Below, one piece after another: positions 30,853 to 41,398 of a DNA stretch of 64,000 nucleotides. The stretch's first letter is position 1, and each line of letters begins with the position of its first letter. A program made the translations under genes and the position numbers. The stretch is taken from assembly GCF_019279795.1 (NCBI RefSeq), contig NC_056743.1, forward strand, positions 928,352,694 through 928,416,693, read 5' to 3'. The notes beneath the pieces are model-generated. The model ran no database searches, was not told the origin of the DNA, and was given only the letters and a program-made list of their open reading frames with translations. This DNA comes from Protopterus annectens (Eukaryota; Chordata; Ceratodontiformes; Protopteridae).

Positions 30853-31470
30853 CACCCATCTGTATCTGCACGGAGAGGAATTTCCTCATCATCCTGTCCC
30901 ATCTTCCTCAGTTAGACTTCTGGAAGAACAAATTGAGGCAATGGATGGTGACCTGGAATGATGTCTCTCTAAAAGGGGAGAGGGAGACCCTAGAAGGGGA
31001 GAGGGGGACCCTAGAAGGCACTGGATCCAAGCTTGGAGAAAATTTTGTTTTTGACTGTCTTCAGATCCAAAGAAGTTGGATCTGAAGACTTCCTCATTGG
31101 ATCTGAAGGGGATTGAATCTTAGCAGCTTTCAGATCCCATCTAGATTTTTTCTTCAGTGGCTCCAAGGAAGGAGTCAAAGAAGTCGAAGGTCTTGGAGAC
31201 TTACTCAGGCTCTCTTTAATCTTAGTCTTGGGGGATTGAGTCCCAGCAATAGCCTCTCCGAATGAAGACGGGAGCAATCCTTTTAACATCAGTTTATTTT
31301 TTCTATTTGCGATGGCCCTAGGGTTGAAGTTTTTACAGACAGAACAAACGTCCTGTAAGTGCTGAGGGCGTAAACAATAAACACATAAAATGTGGGCATC
31401 AGAAAGAGGTAATTTATGCCCACACATTTGACACTTATTGAAGCTGGCAGGTCCTTAAATCAGACATGAC
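30853..31470 (-). pseudogene. D4 gag, N-terminal part (5' of the D5 insertion)
   Basis: Open run 31427-31011 starts within KCQMCGHKLPLSDAH and carries the second and third CxxC pairs with the standard 12- and 9-residue spacers, then a Lys/Ser-rich linker. The likely ATG (MSD, near 31465) is separated by a frameshift. Sequence at 30853-31010 continues the gag middle to the D5 edge. Confidence 0.78.
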
Positions 31471-31855
31471 AACTCATGAAACAGAAAGGAGAAATAAATA
31501 GAGAAATTTATTTATTTATTTTAACTCAATAAAAAAAAGGAAAATACCCGCAATGATACTAAGAACTACACTAACCTGTACAAAGGAGATTAAGGGGAAA
31601 AGTTACCAACAATAGTAAAATAGAAATACACAGTGTAAAAAGGGTAAGAGAAAAAAATATATATTTACATGTTAAGGAGGAAAAATATCAAGAAAAAATC
31701 CCTTATCTTAATACAAGCTCGAGAGCTCTGGCTGACCGGCAAACGGGATCTGGGGTATATTAGGGGTTGGTGCATTGTGGGTAAGGGAGGAGCTTGACAG
31801 CGTTTTGGTTACCACAAGTTTGAAAAACAGCAGAGTCAGATGAAAACTGACATCA
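31471..31855 (-). repeat. D4 5' leader and inverted terminal repeat
   Basis: A/T-rich leader (31471-31728) followed by the ITR (31729-31855) with caaacgggatctggggtata and a ctcgag site. Ends at about 31860 with gacatcagatca, the same end as D7. Confidence 0.75.
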
Positions 31856-31860
31856 GATCA

Positions 31861-32655
31861 TATGTTCTCCTTTGTTTGAGAAATTTGGAAAGAAAATTAG
31901 GAAGCTGACAGCCTGACATTAAATTCTGACACCATTAGGAAGGATTGGTCTGTAGAGATACGCTGTCCTTGTGAAAAATTAAACAACCAGGTTTAGAAGA
32001 AACAGCCTGCACTTCGGACACTCTTCTGGCAGAAGTAACAGCAACTAAGAAAATAGTCTTGCAGGTCAAAAATCTTAGTTCAAACTTAGCTGATGGCTCA
32101 AAGGGGGACTCTGTTAAAGCCTAATAACAACATTTAAATCCCAAGGAGGAGTTGGTTCCTTTAAAGGAGGTGTAAGTAAATATGCTCCTCTTAGAAATGC
32201 TTTGCAAAGCTTAGAAGAAGCTAAAGTTGATTATTTACTCCTATATGTAAGTTAGAAATAGCTGCTAATTGTTCTCCAAAAGTTGAGGAGCTAGCCCAGT
32301 CATTGATAATCTTAGCTAAAAATTTGAGGACCTCAGAAATCTGTGCTAAAAAGGGATCTAAATTATTTTTATATGCCCAAAAAACAAATCCTTTCCATTT
32401 ACTTTTGTAAACTTTTCTAGTGGAAAGCTTTGTGGGATAATAACAGAATGTGACGTACAGGTGGGACAGCCTGGGCTGTCTAGCAATCAACAGAACTGGA
32501 GAAACCATGCGGTCAACTTGAGGTCTGAAATGTCCGGATGAGTTATATCTGTCGAGTGAGACAGTAGGGCTGCAATTGGATCCAGAATCCAGTGAGGACA
32601 ACGGAATGGAAACAAGATCTGACAAGGTTAGTAAGGGGAGATGTTTTCTGTACAA
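31861..32655 (-). pseudogene. D7 tyrosine recombinase, truncated
   Basis: N-terminal half readable: KLSTRKVYKSKWKGFVFWAY, FGEQLAAISNLHIGV, then a TSARRVSEVQA-like block near 32020 with frameshifts. The His-x-x-Arg and Tyr blocks are lost at the truncation point. Confidence 0.75.
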
Positions 32656-34458
32656 ATGTTGGTACTGCGGTAATGTGGGGTAGGCGTAAAAGAGACTGGA
32701 GAGCCAAATGTGAAGTACAGCATCCCTCGGGAACTCCCCCTTTGGGAGGATCAGGGCAAAGAACCTGCTGCACCTGTTGTTGAGGAGAGATGCATATAGG
32801 TCACAGGGTGGTTGGCCCCATCAATAGAAAATCATCTCCGCCATTTTGATATTGAGAGGTTGGGAGGGTGGCCTAATGGTTAAGGTGTTTGCCTTACAAA
32901 CACAAGGTGCAGGGTTTGAGTCTCACAAGGGATAATTGGCTAAGCTTAAATGGCTTGCAAGGGCAGTTAGCCTAGTACTAACCTACGAACCTATGAGACT
33001 ACTCGTAAGGCATTAAAATGGACCTGCTTAACTTGGCTGCAATTACCATGATTTCCCCGGGATGTGCACTGATCACCCACTGCCATACTCCCACAGTTTC
33101 TCAACAGAGAGGGCAAGATCTGGTTCCCGCTTGTTTGTTGATATTCCAGACTACCAACATATTGTCTGTCTGAACTACAATAGTCCTGGTTGGAAGAGTG
33201 TCTAGAAGGCCTGCAATGGTAGGAGGACAGCTCTCATCTCCAAGACATTGGGAATGTGTGTTGGCCTCTTCAGGGGGCCAGGACCATGTGTCTTGGACCA
33301 TCATTCCCAAGAAGTGCCCCCCACCCAATTAGAGAGGTGTCCATGGTCACTGTGGCCTTGGGTTGAGGGAGAACAAAGGTATGGCATTCTTGTGTTTGAC
33401 TGGAATGAATCCACCAAAGAAGGTAATTTCTGCATGTTTGTTTTATTTTTGACTTGACTGAATAAAGGTTTACTGGAGAACAGACCATTGAGTTGTGTCT
33501 CTCCACTGAAGGATCCTCATATGGTACCCTGACAGATGTACAACAGTGATTGCCGCTGACATGGATGCCAGTGCCTGAAGTATCATGCAAGCTGAACGAG
33601 ATGAGTGTTGAATGATCATTTTGACCAGAAATGGATTGTCTGAATCCTCAGCAGAAGAAGAGAAGGTGAGTGACAATAATGAAGACCGCACTGATGAATT
33701 CCAAAGTCTGAGTTGGTTTGAGTTGAGATTTGTTGTAACTGACTGAAATCACCAGACGAGACCATAACTGAACTAAGAAGTCCCGAGCTTGAATTAGTTG
33801 ACTCCTGGTCAGTGTGGTTGGGAGCCAGTTGTCCAGATATGGAAACACTCGGAATCCCTGCAGTCTCAAGTGAGCTACAACTACTGCCATACACTTGGTT
33901 AACACCCCGGGTGTTGTGGTCCGACAAAAGGGCAGTGATCTGAATTGGTAATGACTGTCTCCCAGTCAGAAGCGTAGATATCTCCTAGACTGCTCATTTT
34001 TATATGACAGTACACATCCTGAAGATCTATCGAGCACATCCAGTCATCCTCATGCAGAAATGGCAGAATGGACTGAACTGTGACCATCTGGAACTTTGCA
34101 TACTGAACTGATCGATTTAGTTGACTAAGATCCAAGATTGGTCTCCAGTCCCCTGTCATTTTTGACACTAAAAAGAAATTTGAATAAATTCCAGACTCTC
34201 TCTTTCTGGTCTGGGGGACCTCTTGGATGACTATTTTTCTACCAGTTTGTTTATTTCTAGTGCTGCTGCTTCCCTCTGACTGGTGTAACACTGAGAATTT
34301 TGTTTGATACCAGGGAGGGGATGGGATGGAATGGTATTATATAATCTCTGGATACTATCCTCCAGACCCATGTATCTTTTGTAATTGCTAGCCAGGCTCT
34401 CTCGTGCAGGGATAAACGACCTTCGACTGCCTCTAGAGATGGACAGTGGGGCCTCCAC
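32540..34458 (-). pseudogene. D7 reverse transcriptase / RNase H remnant
   Basis: RT N-terminus SFIPARESLASNYKRYM (34231-34458), then FLVSKMTGDWRPILDLSQLNRSV and EDDWMCSIDLQDVYCHIKM. The catalytic box reads YLDN (33828-33839). RNase H shows VTMDTSLIGWG and VQTDNMLVVWNINKQAGTRS, followed by a TGA after SCPLC. The methyltransferase-like part lies at 32543-32780 beyond the SINE. Several frameshifts. Confidence 0.8.
32858..32997 (+). mobile_element. SINE1: tRNA-derived SINE with a CR1-type 3' tail
   Basis: The tRNA-like head has an A box (TGGCCTAATGG), a possible anticodon arm with TAC in the loop (valine-like) and a B box (GGGTTTGAGTC). The body ends agggcagttagcctagtact..., sharing ttagcctagta and flanking bases with the 3' end of the CR1 LINE at 53455-53490. 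It interrupts the D7 RNase H region; only a weak 5-bp duplication (tgaga) is visible. Confidence 0.8.
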
Positions 34459-34629
34459 TCAGGAGCACTGACATGGTCCGTCAGAGAAAGTATCCCTAGA
34501 TCCTTGGTTATGTGGACTACCTCTGCCTCTGATATGGTGTCTTACATTTGAGTTCTCTTCTCTGCCCCTGTGGGAACTGTCTCCTTGTGGATCTTGGAAG
34601 GGACTCTGGAATGTTTTGAACCACATTCT

Positions 34630-36740
34630 CTATCCTCCTCGTTGTTTCCTAGGAAAAGGTCTGTTGAGGGGTTGAAAAATGTACAACAACAAGCAGACAG
34701 AGTTTTCCTTCCTGCTCCACGTAGAGAACGTGTCTTTTACTATGGGACTAAATAATGGCGTTTTGTCAAAGGGAGCAGTGACAAACGAAGATATGAAGGG
34801 TTCTACAAAGTCACATAAGCACATCCAGGCATGTCTCCTGAAGGAAATGTCTGAATCTGCTGCCCATGAGATACCTTAAGTTGTGTGGGAGATGAGCCTC
34901 ATGGACAAATTTAAAATGGACTGAAGGGTAGCCAACTGCATGGAAATAGTACTCTCTACCACAGAGACTACTGTCCCAGACAGGGATTTGGAAAGTTCCT
35001 TGATCAAATCCCTGTGGAGTCCTGTAAAATGTGCCAAATAATTCAGCGACCTAAGGGTGAAGGTCCCTGAAGCACAGACATACTTCCCAAATCTGTCCAT
35101 AGCCTTAGGACCCCTGTTAGGAGGGGTGGCAGGAGGAGCTTTGTTCTGCAGGTTCCTTCTTAGTGGCTACCACTACGACCATGGCATCAACGGGTGTGCC
35201 TTCACTCCAGTGTAGTCTGTCCTTAGGTGGTGCCAGGATCCTATCTGGTCTCTTAGTGATTGGTTCAGTTGTGTCAAGCCCCTTTCCACACCTGTCGAGA
35301 GACTAAATCAAAGAACTCATCAGTGGGCGGAGTCACCCAAAGGCCTCTAGGAACACAGTTTCCTCTTGGGAAAGGTTATTGGGGGACCAATCCCCACTTT
35401 ATTTTAGGAGTTCTAAGATGTCTCCAAATGAGACATAACTGGGGGTGATCTGGGCAACCCTTCTTCTTCTACAAAGTCATGGCCCTCGTTGACCGACTCT
35501 TGTGGAGAATATAAGTGCCTCTTTTTGCACTTCCTCTTCAGAGGAACCTCACTAGTGGGATGCTCGAGGGAGGCATTGGAAGAGATAACTACTGGGTGGT
35601 CTGGACACTGGTTCGGGCTAGCAGTCCCAGTGGAATGGATGACTGAGGCTCTGGATGCAGAATCAAATGGGACTGGGGAGTTGGAGCTGAACAGGGGAGA
35701 GAAGTCTGAACTCTTGGAATAAAGAATGCTCTCTCTCCACTACCTAAAAGGCAGAATGCCTGGGAGAAAAAACCAATGAATCCGAGAAGACAGACTTATG
35801 GACCATCAGCTCCCTTTAGCCTGCATGCAAACTACTTGAGAAGGGAGTTGGAGCCGAGCTGTCTAGTGCTGAAACTCCAGGGGCAGAGACGGCTCCAACA
35901 ACTTTGGAGTCAAATCCAACACCCCAGAGCCAGCACTGATGCTATGGCTCGAAGAGTCATCCAGCGCTGAAGTACTCAGCACTTGACAGCTCAGACACAC
36001 CAGTGGAGTCGAAGATGCCATCTTCAAATCTGAGGCAGCCGACTCTAGGATCTTCAGATCCAATGGCTCTGGAACTAAAGGTCGGATCTGAGAAGGAGCT
36101 AATGTCGGAGGTGTGGTACTAACAAGGGTCTCTGGACTCAATGGGGTCAGAGCCAGTAGAACTCCCATTTGTATATGTGTACTGACAAAATTCATCATCC
36201 TGTCCACATCAGCTTTGTATAAATTCCTGGAAGATTGAACGGATGCTGCTGTGGGTAAGGTTCTTGAGTGGTGGTGAGAAGACACCAAAAGGGCAATGGG
36301 AGCTTAGAGGTAATCAGCTCCAACAATAACTGAGGTAAATGGATCTGGGGTGATTTGTAAGATCTAGGTCTCAGATCCGAAACAGTTGGATCTGACTTTT
36401 TAGCTTGTTGGAGAGAAGGCTCTGAGGATGGAGCCAAAGCTGCAGCCATTGTTGATCTGAAGATCTCTTACAAGATTCTTTTGAACGAGAATCTCTTTTT
36501 TTCTCTAACCTTTTAGAGGTCTGAACCCCAGAGGTTGTAGATGCAGGATTAAAGGGCAGTAAGCCCCTAAGAATCTACGGTCAATTAAGGCTTGGGAATT
36601 AAATCCCTTACAAATGTCTCAGTCGGAGTCAAGATAGGAAGGTCCTAAACAATACACGCACTTTGTGCACTGGAATTAAGAATTTTCTGGCCAAAGGCCA
36701 CACATTTGTTAAATCCTGAAAGTTTATCAGACATTGTGAA
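34630..36740 (-). pseudogene. D7 gag remnant
   Basis: C-terminal blocks MDRFGKYVCASGTFTLRSLNYLAH (35100) and MCLCDFVEPFISSFVTAPFDKTPLF (34824). The Ser/Leu-rich middle is at 35863-36449 and the decayed cysteine module at about 36600-36735 (ATG near 36733). Frames change at least four times. Confidence 0.72.
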
Positions 36741-37061
36741 GAAGGAGAAAATCTGAAAAACTATGGAAGCAAAAAACTTTTTTTTCCCTTAAATATTATA
36801 AAAGTTAAAGGGAAAAGGGAAAAAAATACCAACAATGGAAAGCTTTAGAGTGGGACTACTGAAAAGTACCAAAAGGGATACAGGATACCAACAAGGGTAA
36901 TTAAAACTACTCTAAGAGTAGGAAGACATAAATATAACTATACATATATAACGGGTTAAAGTGAGGAAGAAACAAGAAGATATGAAGTACTACAGAGATA
37001 AGAAAAAAAGTCTAACTCACAAAACAGCACATTTCACTTGAGATTTTCGTGAACTATGTCC

Positions 37062-37237
37062 AAACCCTATGGCAACAAACGAGATCTGAGGTATGTAGAG
37101 TGACTAGGGCATTGTGGGTAAAGGGAGGAGCTTGAGAGTTTCAGTGTTCTACGATCTGGAAGAAGTGGCTGAGTCTGATCCCAGGGTCGGACCTCAACCT
37201 GACAGTTGAGGAATGAATGAAAATGACATCAGATCAG
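37062..37237 (-). repeat. D7 5' terminal repeat
   Basis: caacaaacgagatctgaggtatgt through ggagcttgagag and gttgaggaatgaatgaaaatgacatcagatca, homologous to the D4 5' end. Its 3'-side partner is missing. Confidence 0.75.
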
Positions 37238-38035
37238 TTGTTAAACTAAAATGACAAGCAAAAGTACAAACATCTAAATTTTAATATGTTAGCATCCATA
37301 AGAACCATACATATAAAAATACAACACAAAATATGAATTCATTAACAAAACTAATTATAAATATCAGTTATATAAGAATATATACAATACTATACACAAT
37401 AAAATCTATCTCATACAGTTTATCTACTCCTTAAAAATTAATCATACAAACTGTATCAAAACATAACTCAAATATCCAAAGATGTAAGCTGCAATAGTCC
37501 ATTCAAACTGAATCTATCTTTTAAACCATGTGGATGTACAGCATTTAATTTAATATGCCAATAAAGCCTCTCAATAATTACTCTCCAGTGTCCAAGTGTC
37601 CACCCCTTTCAGGGAAAGGTACTGTTCTCTACTACACAAGATACAAATTTCTGAGTTTTACCAACATAAAAACCATCACAGGACAAAACATACCCCACCG
37701 GTAATACTACAATTACATTTAACATTGCTCTTAATAACCTTGTGGTAAGATTATACTGTAATATTTTTACTGTCATAAATTTATCTACGCTGGGGGCAGG
37801 ATCCACATTTCATTATCCCATAATGGTTACTGTCATACGTTGATCGCTCAAGTATATTTTTATAGTCCTTATACAAATTATTTTGAGTTGATTAATTAGG
37901 CATTTTGATTTGAACCATCAAATCATGTGATTGGAAATGTTTTTAACATAACGGTATGTTTTTGGTTGTAGTGTTTCTGACAGAGTACTCTGTAGGGAAT
38001 TTTTGAAGTCTGTCAGCTCATTACACTCCCAAAAA
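37238..38035 (-). mobile_element. P4: Penelope-like element remnant with GIY-YIG domain
   Basis: A/T-rich sequence between D7 and D8. Minus-strand coding similarity spans about 37490-37870; the 3' part (37238-37480) is non-coding. RT is not seen, so the copy is 5'-truncated or cut by D8. Confidence 0.6.
37490..37870 (-). pseudogene. P4 GIY-YIG endonuclease and C-terminal tail
   Basis: VGYVLSCDGFYVGKTQKF (near 37670-37720) fits the GIY-YIG pattern (Y-L-C...YVGKT) used by PLE nucleases. An upstream HYGIMKCGSCP-like Cys block lies near 37800-37830. After a frameshift, ERLYWHIKLNAVHPHGLKDR (37505-37590) matches the post-nuclease tail. The nuclease nicks target DNA for target-primed reverse transcription; this copy is dead. 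Confidence 0.65.
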
Positions 38036-38081
38036 AAGAAGTTATGTACCTACCATAACATTCCATGTCTGCTGTCCTTCA

Positions 38082-38225
38082 TCTCACTTTCTCTCTATCT
38101 GGTTGGGTTCAGAGCCAATCCTCGGCTCTGACTCGGCCGATTTACTATAGCTCAAGAGCATTTACTGGCTCGAGGCTAACCCTTATACCAACATGCCTAA
38201 CGGTAGCTACCCAAATCTCGTTTGT
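38082..38225 (-). repeat. D8 3'-side inverted terminal repeat
   Basis: Inverted match to 44162-44310 (shared ggtagctacc, gtaaatcggc/gccgatttac, ctcggctctg). Confidence 0.85.
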
Positions 38226-38411
38226 AATGGCCCACACTAGACATACATAGTAAAAAACAAATTTTACTAAGCTCTTCTACATTTAAGATAGGAAGAAAAG
38301 CCAAGCTGTGGTTAATTAACCTGGTATGTCAGCAGGAAACTCAACATAACCCAATGTAACCAATAAAGGAACTCCTCTCGAACCTCCAGCAAGGAGGAAG
38401 GCAGGGGGAGA

Positions 38412-38518
38412 CGCAAGAAGGGAGGTGAGATGAAGGACAGCAAACATGGAACATTATGGTAGGTACACAACTTCTTTATGTTATGTTATCCCATCACGCC
38501 TTCATTCTTGCTGGTTGG
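38412..38518 (-). repeat. D8 internal complementary region
   Basis: Joins the complement of the 3' terminus (catggaacattatggtaggt) to the complement of the 5' terminus (tatgttatgttatcccatc); junction near 38474. Confidence 0.85.
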
Positions 38519-38599
38519 AAACGCGTCCCCAGCACCTGGTTCTTGGGTGGCTCACTGGAACAAACTCTTCAGGACCGTGGAACCAAAGGATGCCCTATT

Positions 38600-39500
38600 C
38601 CAGGAGACCACATCCACTTTGTGATGAGTGATAAAGATATGAGGATTTGCCCATGTTGCTGCTGCACAGACTGAATCTCAAGGCAATTTAGCTTGGAAGG
38701 CAACAGAGGTGGCTAAGACTCTGGTTGAATGTCCTCTGGCCCTCCCTGGAAGTGTCTTTTTACACAAATCATAAGAATAACTGATTGTGTCTGACAACCA
38801 TTTTGATAAGGTCACTTTTGAAACTGGAGAACCTTGCTTATTGTCAACAAAGGATACAAACAATTGGTCTGATTTTCTAAGGTCTTTGATCCTGTGTAAA
38901 TAAAAACGTAATTGTCTATGAACATCCAATTGGTAATCTATACTCTGCCTTGTTGCCGTAATTAGGGATGAACACAGGAAGCTCAATGGACTGATTTAAG
39001 TTATACTCTGAACATACCTTTGGCAAGAAGGAAGGATTGGGCCCAAGAGAGAGAGAGAGACTATCTTTGTAAAAAATGAGATATGGCAAGCGAATAGACA
39101 AAGCATCCAATTCAGAAACCCATCTAGCTGAGGTTATAGCAACCAAAAAAAGGGTTTTCCAAGATAGAAATTTCAGGGGACAAGATGCTGCTGGTTCAAA
39201 AGGTGGAAGAACCACAGAAGCTAAAACAAAGTTTAGGTTCCGGGGGGGGGGGGTTCTCTTACCATGGGCCGTAAAAGAGATGAACCTCATAAGAATGCTC
39301 TGCACAACTTATGGGACATTATGTTAGAACACAAGTCTCCTACATGAAAATTGGAGAAGGCTAATAGTAGCTGCAGCTGCCCCTCTTTCGAAGGTTTCAG
39401 CCAGAAAATCAAGAATCTTGTGAACAGGAGCAGTTCAATAGCATTACTCTTCGCCTAATAAGAGAACCTCTTCCATTTGCTAGTGTAAATCATCCTGGTA
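38600..39500 (-). pseudogene. D8 tyrosine recombinase, frameshifted
   Basis: Blocks MIYTSKWKRFSY (39455-39500), FVLASVVLPPFEPAASCPLKF, TSARWVSELDAL (Arg block), LDVHRQLRFYLHRIKDLRKSDQLFVSF and ARGHSTRVLATSVAF (His/Arg). The tyrosine region (CAAATWANPHIF-like, then HHKVD-type sequence near 38620-38660) has a Tyr block altered or out of frame. A run of eleven G at about 39242-39252 coincides with a frame change. Confidence 0.78.
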
Positions 39501-39561
39501 GTGGGCTTGTGAGAGGACACTAGGATGTGTTGTACAGCCAGGAAAATGTTTGGGAGCCTGG

Positions 39562-41398
39562 CTAAGACTGGAAGTGGAGGAACCAAGCAGTCAGCTTGAG
39601 AGTTTGGAAGGTAGGATGAAGCCCGCCCGACTGATGCATCAGGAGGTCCAGAACTGGGTCCAGTATCCAAGGCTCCAGTTGAAGATGATGGAGAAGAAAC
39701 AGGAACCACATCTGACGAGACCAGTAAGGAGCAATGAGGATGAGTTTGCAACCCAGCAACTTTGCTTTCTGAAGTACCTTTGGAATTGGAGGGAAATGGG
39801 GAAAGGCATAGAGTAGTCCCGGAGGCCAATCGTGAACAAGTGCATCCCTGGGTGACTGTCCCGGAAGGGGGACTAGGTCGAAGTCGCGGCTGCATTTGTT
39901 GTTGAGGGGAGTGGCAAAAAGATTGCAGCATGGCTGGCCCCATTTGTGAAAAATCAAGTCTGCAACTTCTTGCTTCAGGGACCACTCGTGAGGCATGAGG
40001 ATAGACCTGCTGAGCCTGTCCGCTATCACTCTGGATTTCCCGGGAATGTGCGTCCCAATCTGAAAACACTGGGAAGACATCGCCCATTGCCATACCCGAA
40101 GTGCCTCCTGGCACAAGGGGTAAGATCTGGTTCCGCCCTGCTTGTTGATGTACCATACCACTGACATATTGTCTGTCTGAATTGTAATGGTCCTGGTAAG
40201 CAGACAGTCTTGAAGTGCTTGCAACGCCAGAAGCACCACTCTCATCTCTAGAACACTGATGTGCAAATGGCACTCGTGAGGTTGCCACATTCCTCGGACA
40301 GTCTGTCCCAGATAATGCCCCCCCTACCCTATCTGGGAGTCACTGTGGCTACAGGATGGGTGTCTAGAAAGGGTCTGCCCAGATTCACCTGGGGGGAGAC
40401 AAGCCACCATACTAAGTCCTTTTTGCAAATTTCCATGATCAAGATCATGTGTGACACTGGTAAATCCTGGAAAGACCACTGAGCAAAATGAAGCCACTGC
40501 AAAATCGGCATGTGGAAGCGTGCCAAAGGAACTAGTGTAATTGCTGTGGCCATTGAGCCCAAGACTTGTAATACTTCTCTTGCCTGAACTCTCGTCTTAT
40601 TTATGAGAAACAAAACTTGCTGAAGAATGGTTGACACCCTGTCTTGAGGCAGCTTTGCTATCATGTGTCTTGTACCCAAGTCTGCCCCTATAAAGGTAAT
40701 AGACTGACAAGGCAACAAGGCAGACTTTTTATAGTTTATGGTGATGCCTAGTTGGGAACAAGTTTGGATTGTGTAGTCCCATGTACTGATCAGTTCATGC
40801 TCGGTGGTAGCAGTGAGGAGCCAGTTGTCTACGTATGGAAACACCTGGAATCCTAGACACTTCAGGTGAACCGTGACCACTGCCATACACTTGGTGAACA
40901 CCCTGGGGGCTGTGGTGAGACCAAAGGGCAGGTCTCTGAACTAATAATGACTGTCTCCCAGCCACAAGCGTAGGAATGTCCTGGATTGTCTGTCCATTTT
41001 TATGTGGTAGTGCGTATCCTGGAGATCTATGGAGCACATCCAATTGTCCTGACCCAAGAAGGGAAGAATGGACTGCAGTGTTATCATCTGGAACTTTTGT
41101 CTTTTTTTACCAATTTGTTTAGCTTGCTGAAATCCAAAATTGGTCTCCAGCCCCCTGTCTTTTTTGGAACTAAAAAGAACCTTGAGTAAGTTCCGGATTC
41201 GATTTGGTCTGCAAGAACTTCTTGGATGACTCTTTTTCTAGCAATCTTTGCACCTCTAGGAATGCTTGATCCCGAAGACTGGGTGGAACATTTCAGATAG
41301 AACGCTTTTCTTTTGAGGGGGTTAACTGGGAAAAAGGAATTTTGTAACCTCTGGATATTATTGACAGTACCCATGTTTCTCTCGTGATAGTTTGCCAC
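39562..41398 (-). pseudogene. D8 reverse transcriptase / RNase H remnant
   Basis: A 242-codon open run (39562-40290) covers RNase H (HISVLEMRVVLLALQ, IQTDNMSVVWYINKQGGTRSYPLC, HIPGKSRVIADRLSRS) and the methyltransferase-like segment (YAFPHFPPIPKVLQK...ILIAPYWSRQMW). RT lies at 40329-41398, with the active-site box YVDN (40824-40835) instead of YLDD. Frameshifts near 40330 and 41050 separate parts. Confidence 0.85.

Larger units (their letters stand above)
13456..31860 (-). mobile_element. D4: older family B DIRS, interrupted by D5 and P3
   Basis: The 3' terminus and ITR lie at 13456-13640 and the ICR at 13784-13879. YR, RNase H, RT and gag run to 18960. Gag resumes at 30853 after D5 and ends with the N-terminal cysteine module (about 31430), leader and 5' ITR (about 31729-31855). 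Continuity across D5 is supported by aligning both flanks with the uninterrupted gag of D7: gccagaag on one side and cacccatctgtat on the other match gccagtagaactcccatttgtat. Without inserts the element is about 5.9 kb. Confidence 0.88.
31861..37237 (-). mobile_element. D7: family B DIRS, 3' end missing
   Basis: It begins abruptly inside YR at 31861, next to the D4 5' terminus. RNase H, RT, gag and the 5' ITR (about 37062-37237) follow, ending in gacatcagatca. ICR, 3' ITR and the catalytic C-terminus of YR are absent. Closer to D4 than to D6. A SINE interrupts RNase H. Confidence 0.82.

Noticed and set aside
32858-32930. A functional tRNA-Val gene
   Set aside because: A and B boxes are present, but the acceptor stem does not close and the sequence continues into a CR1-like tail, which is the structure of a SINE.
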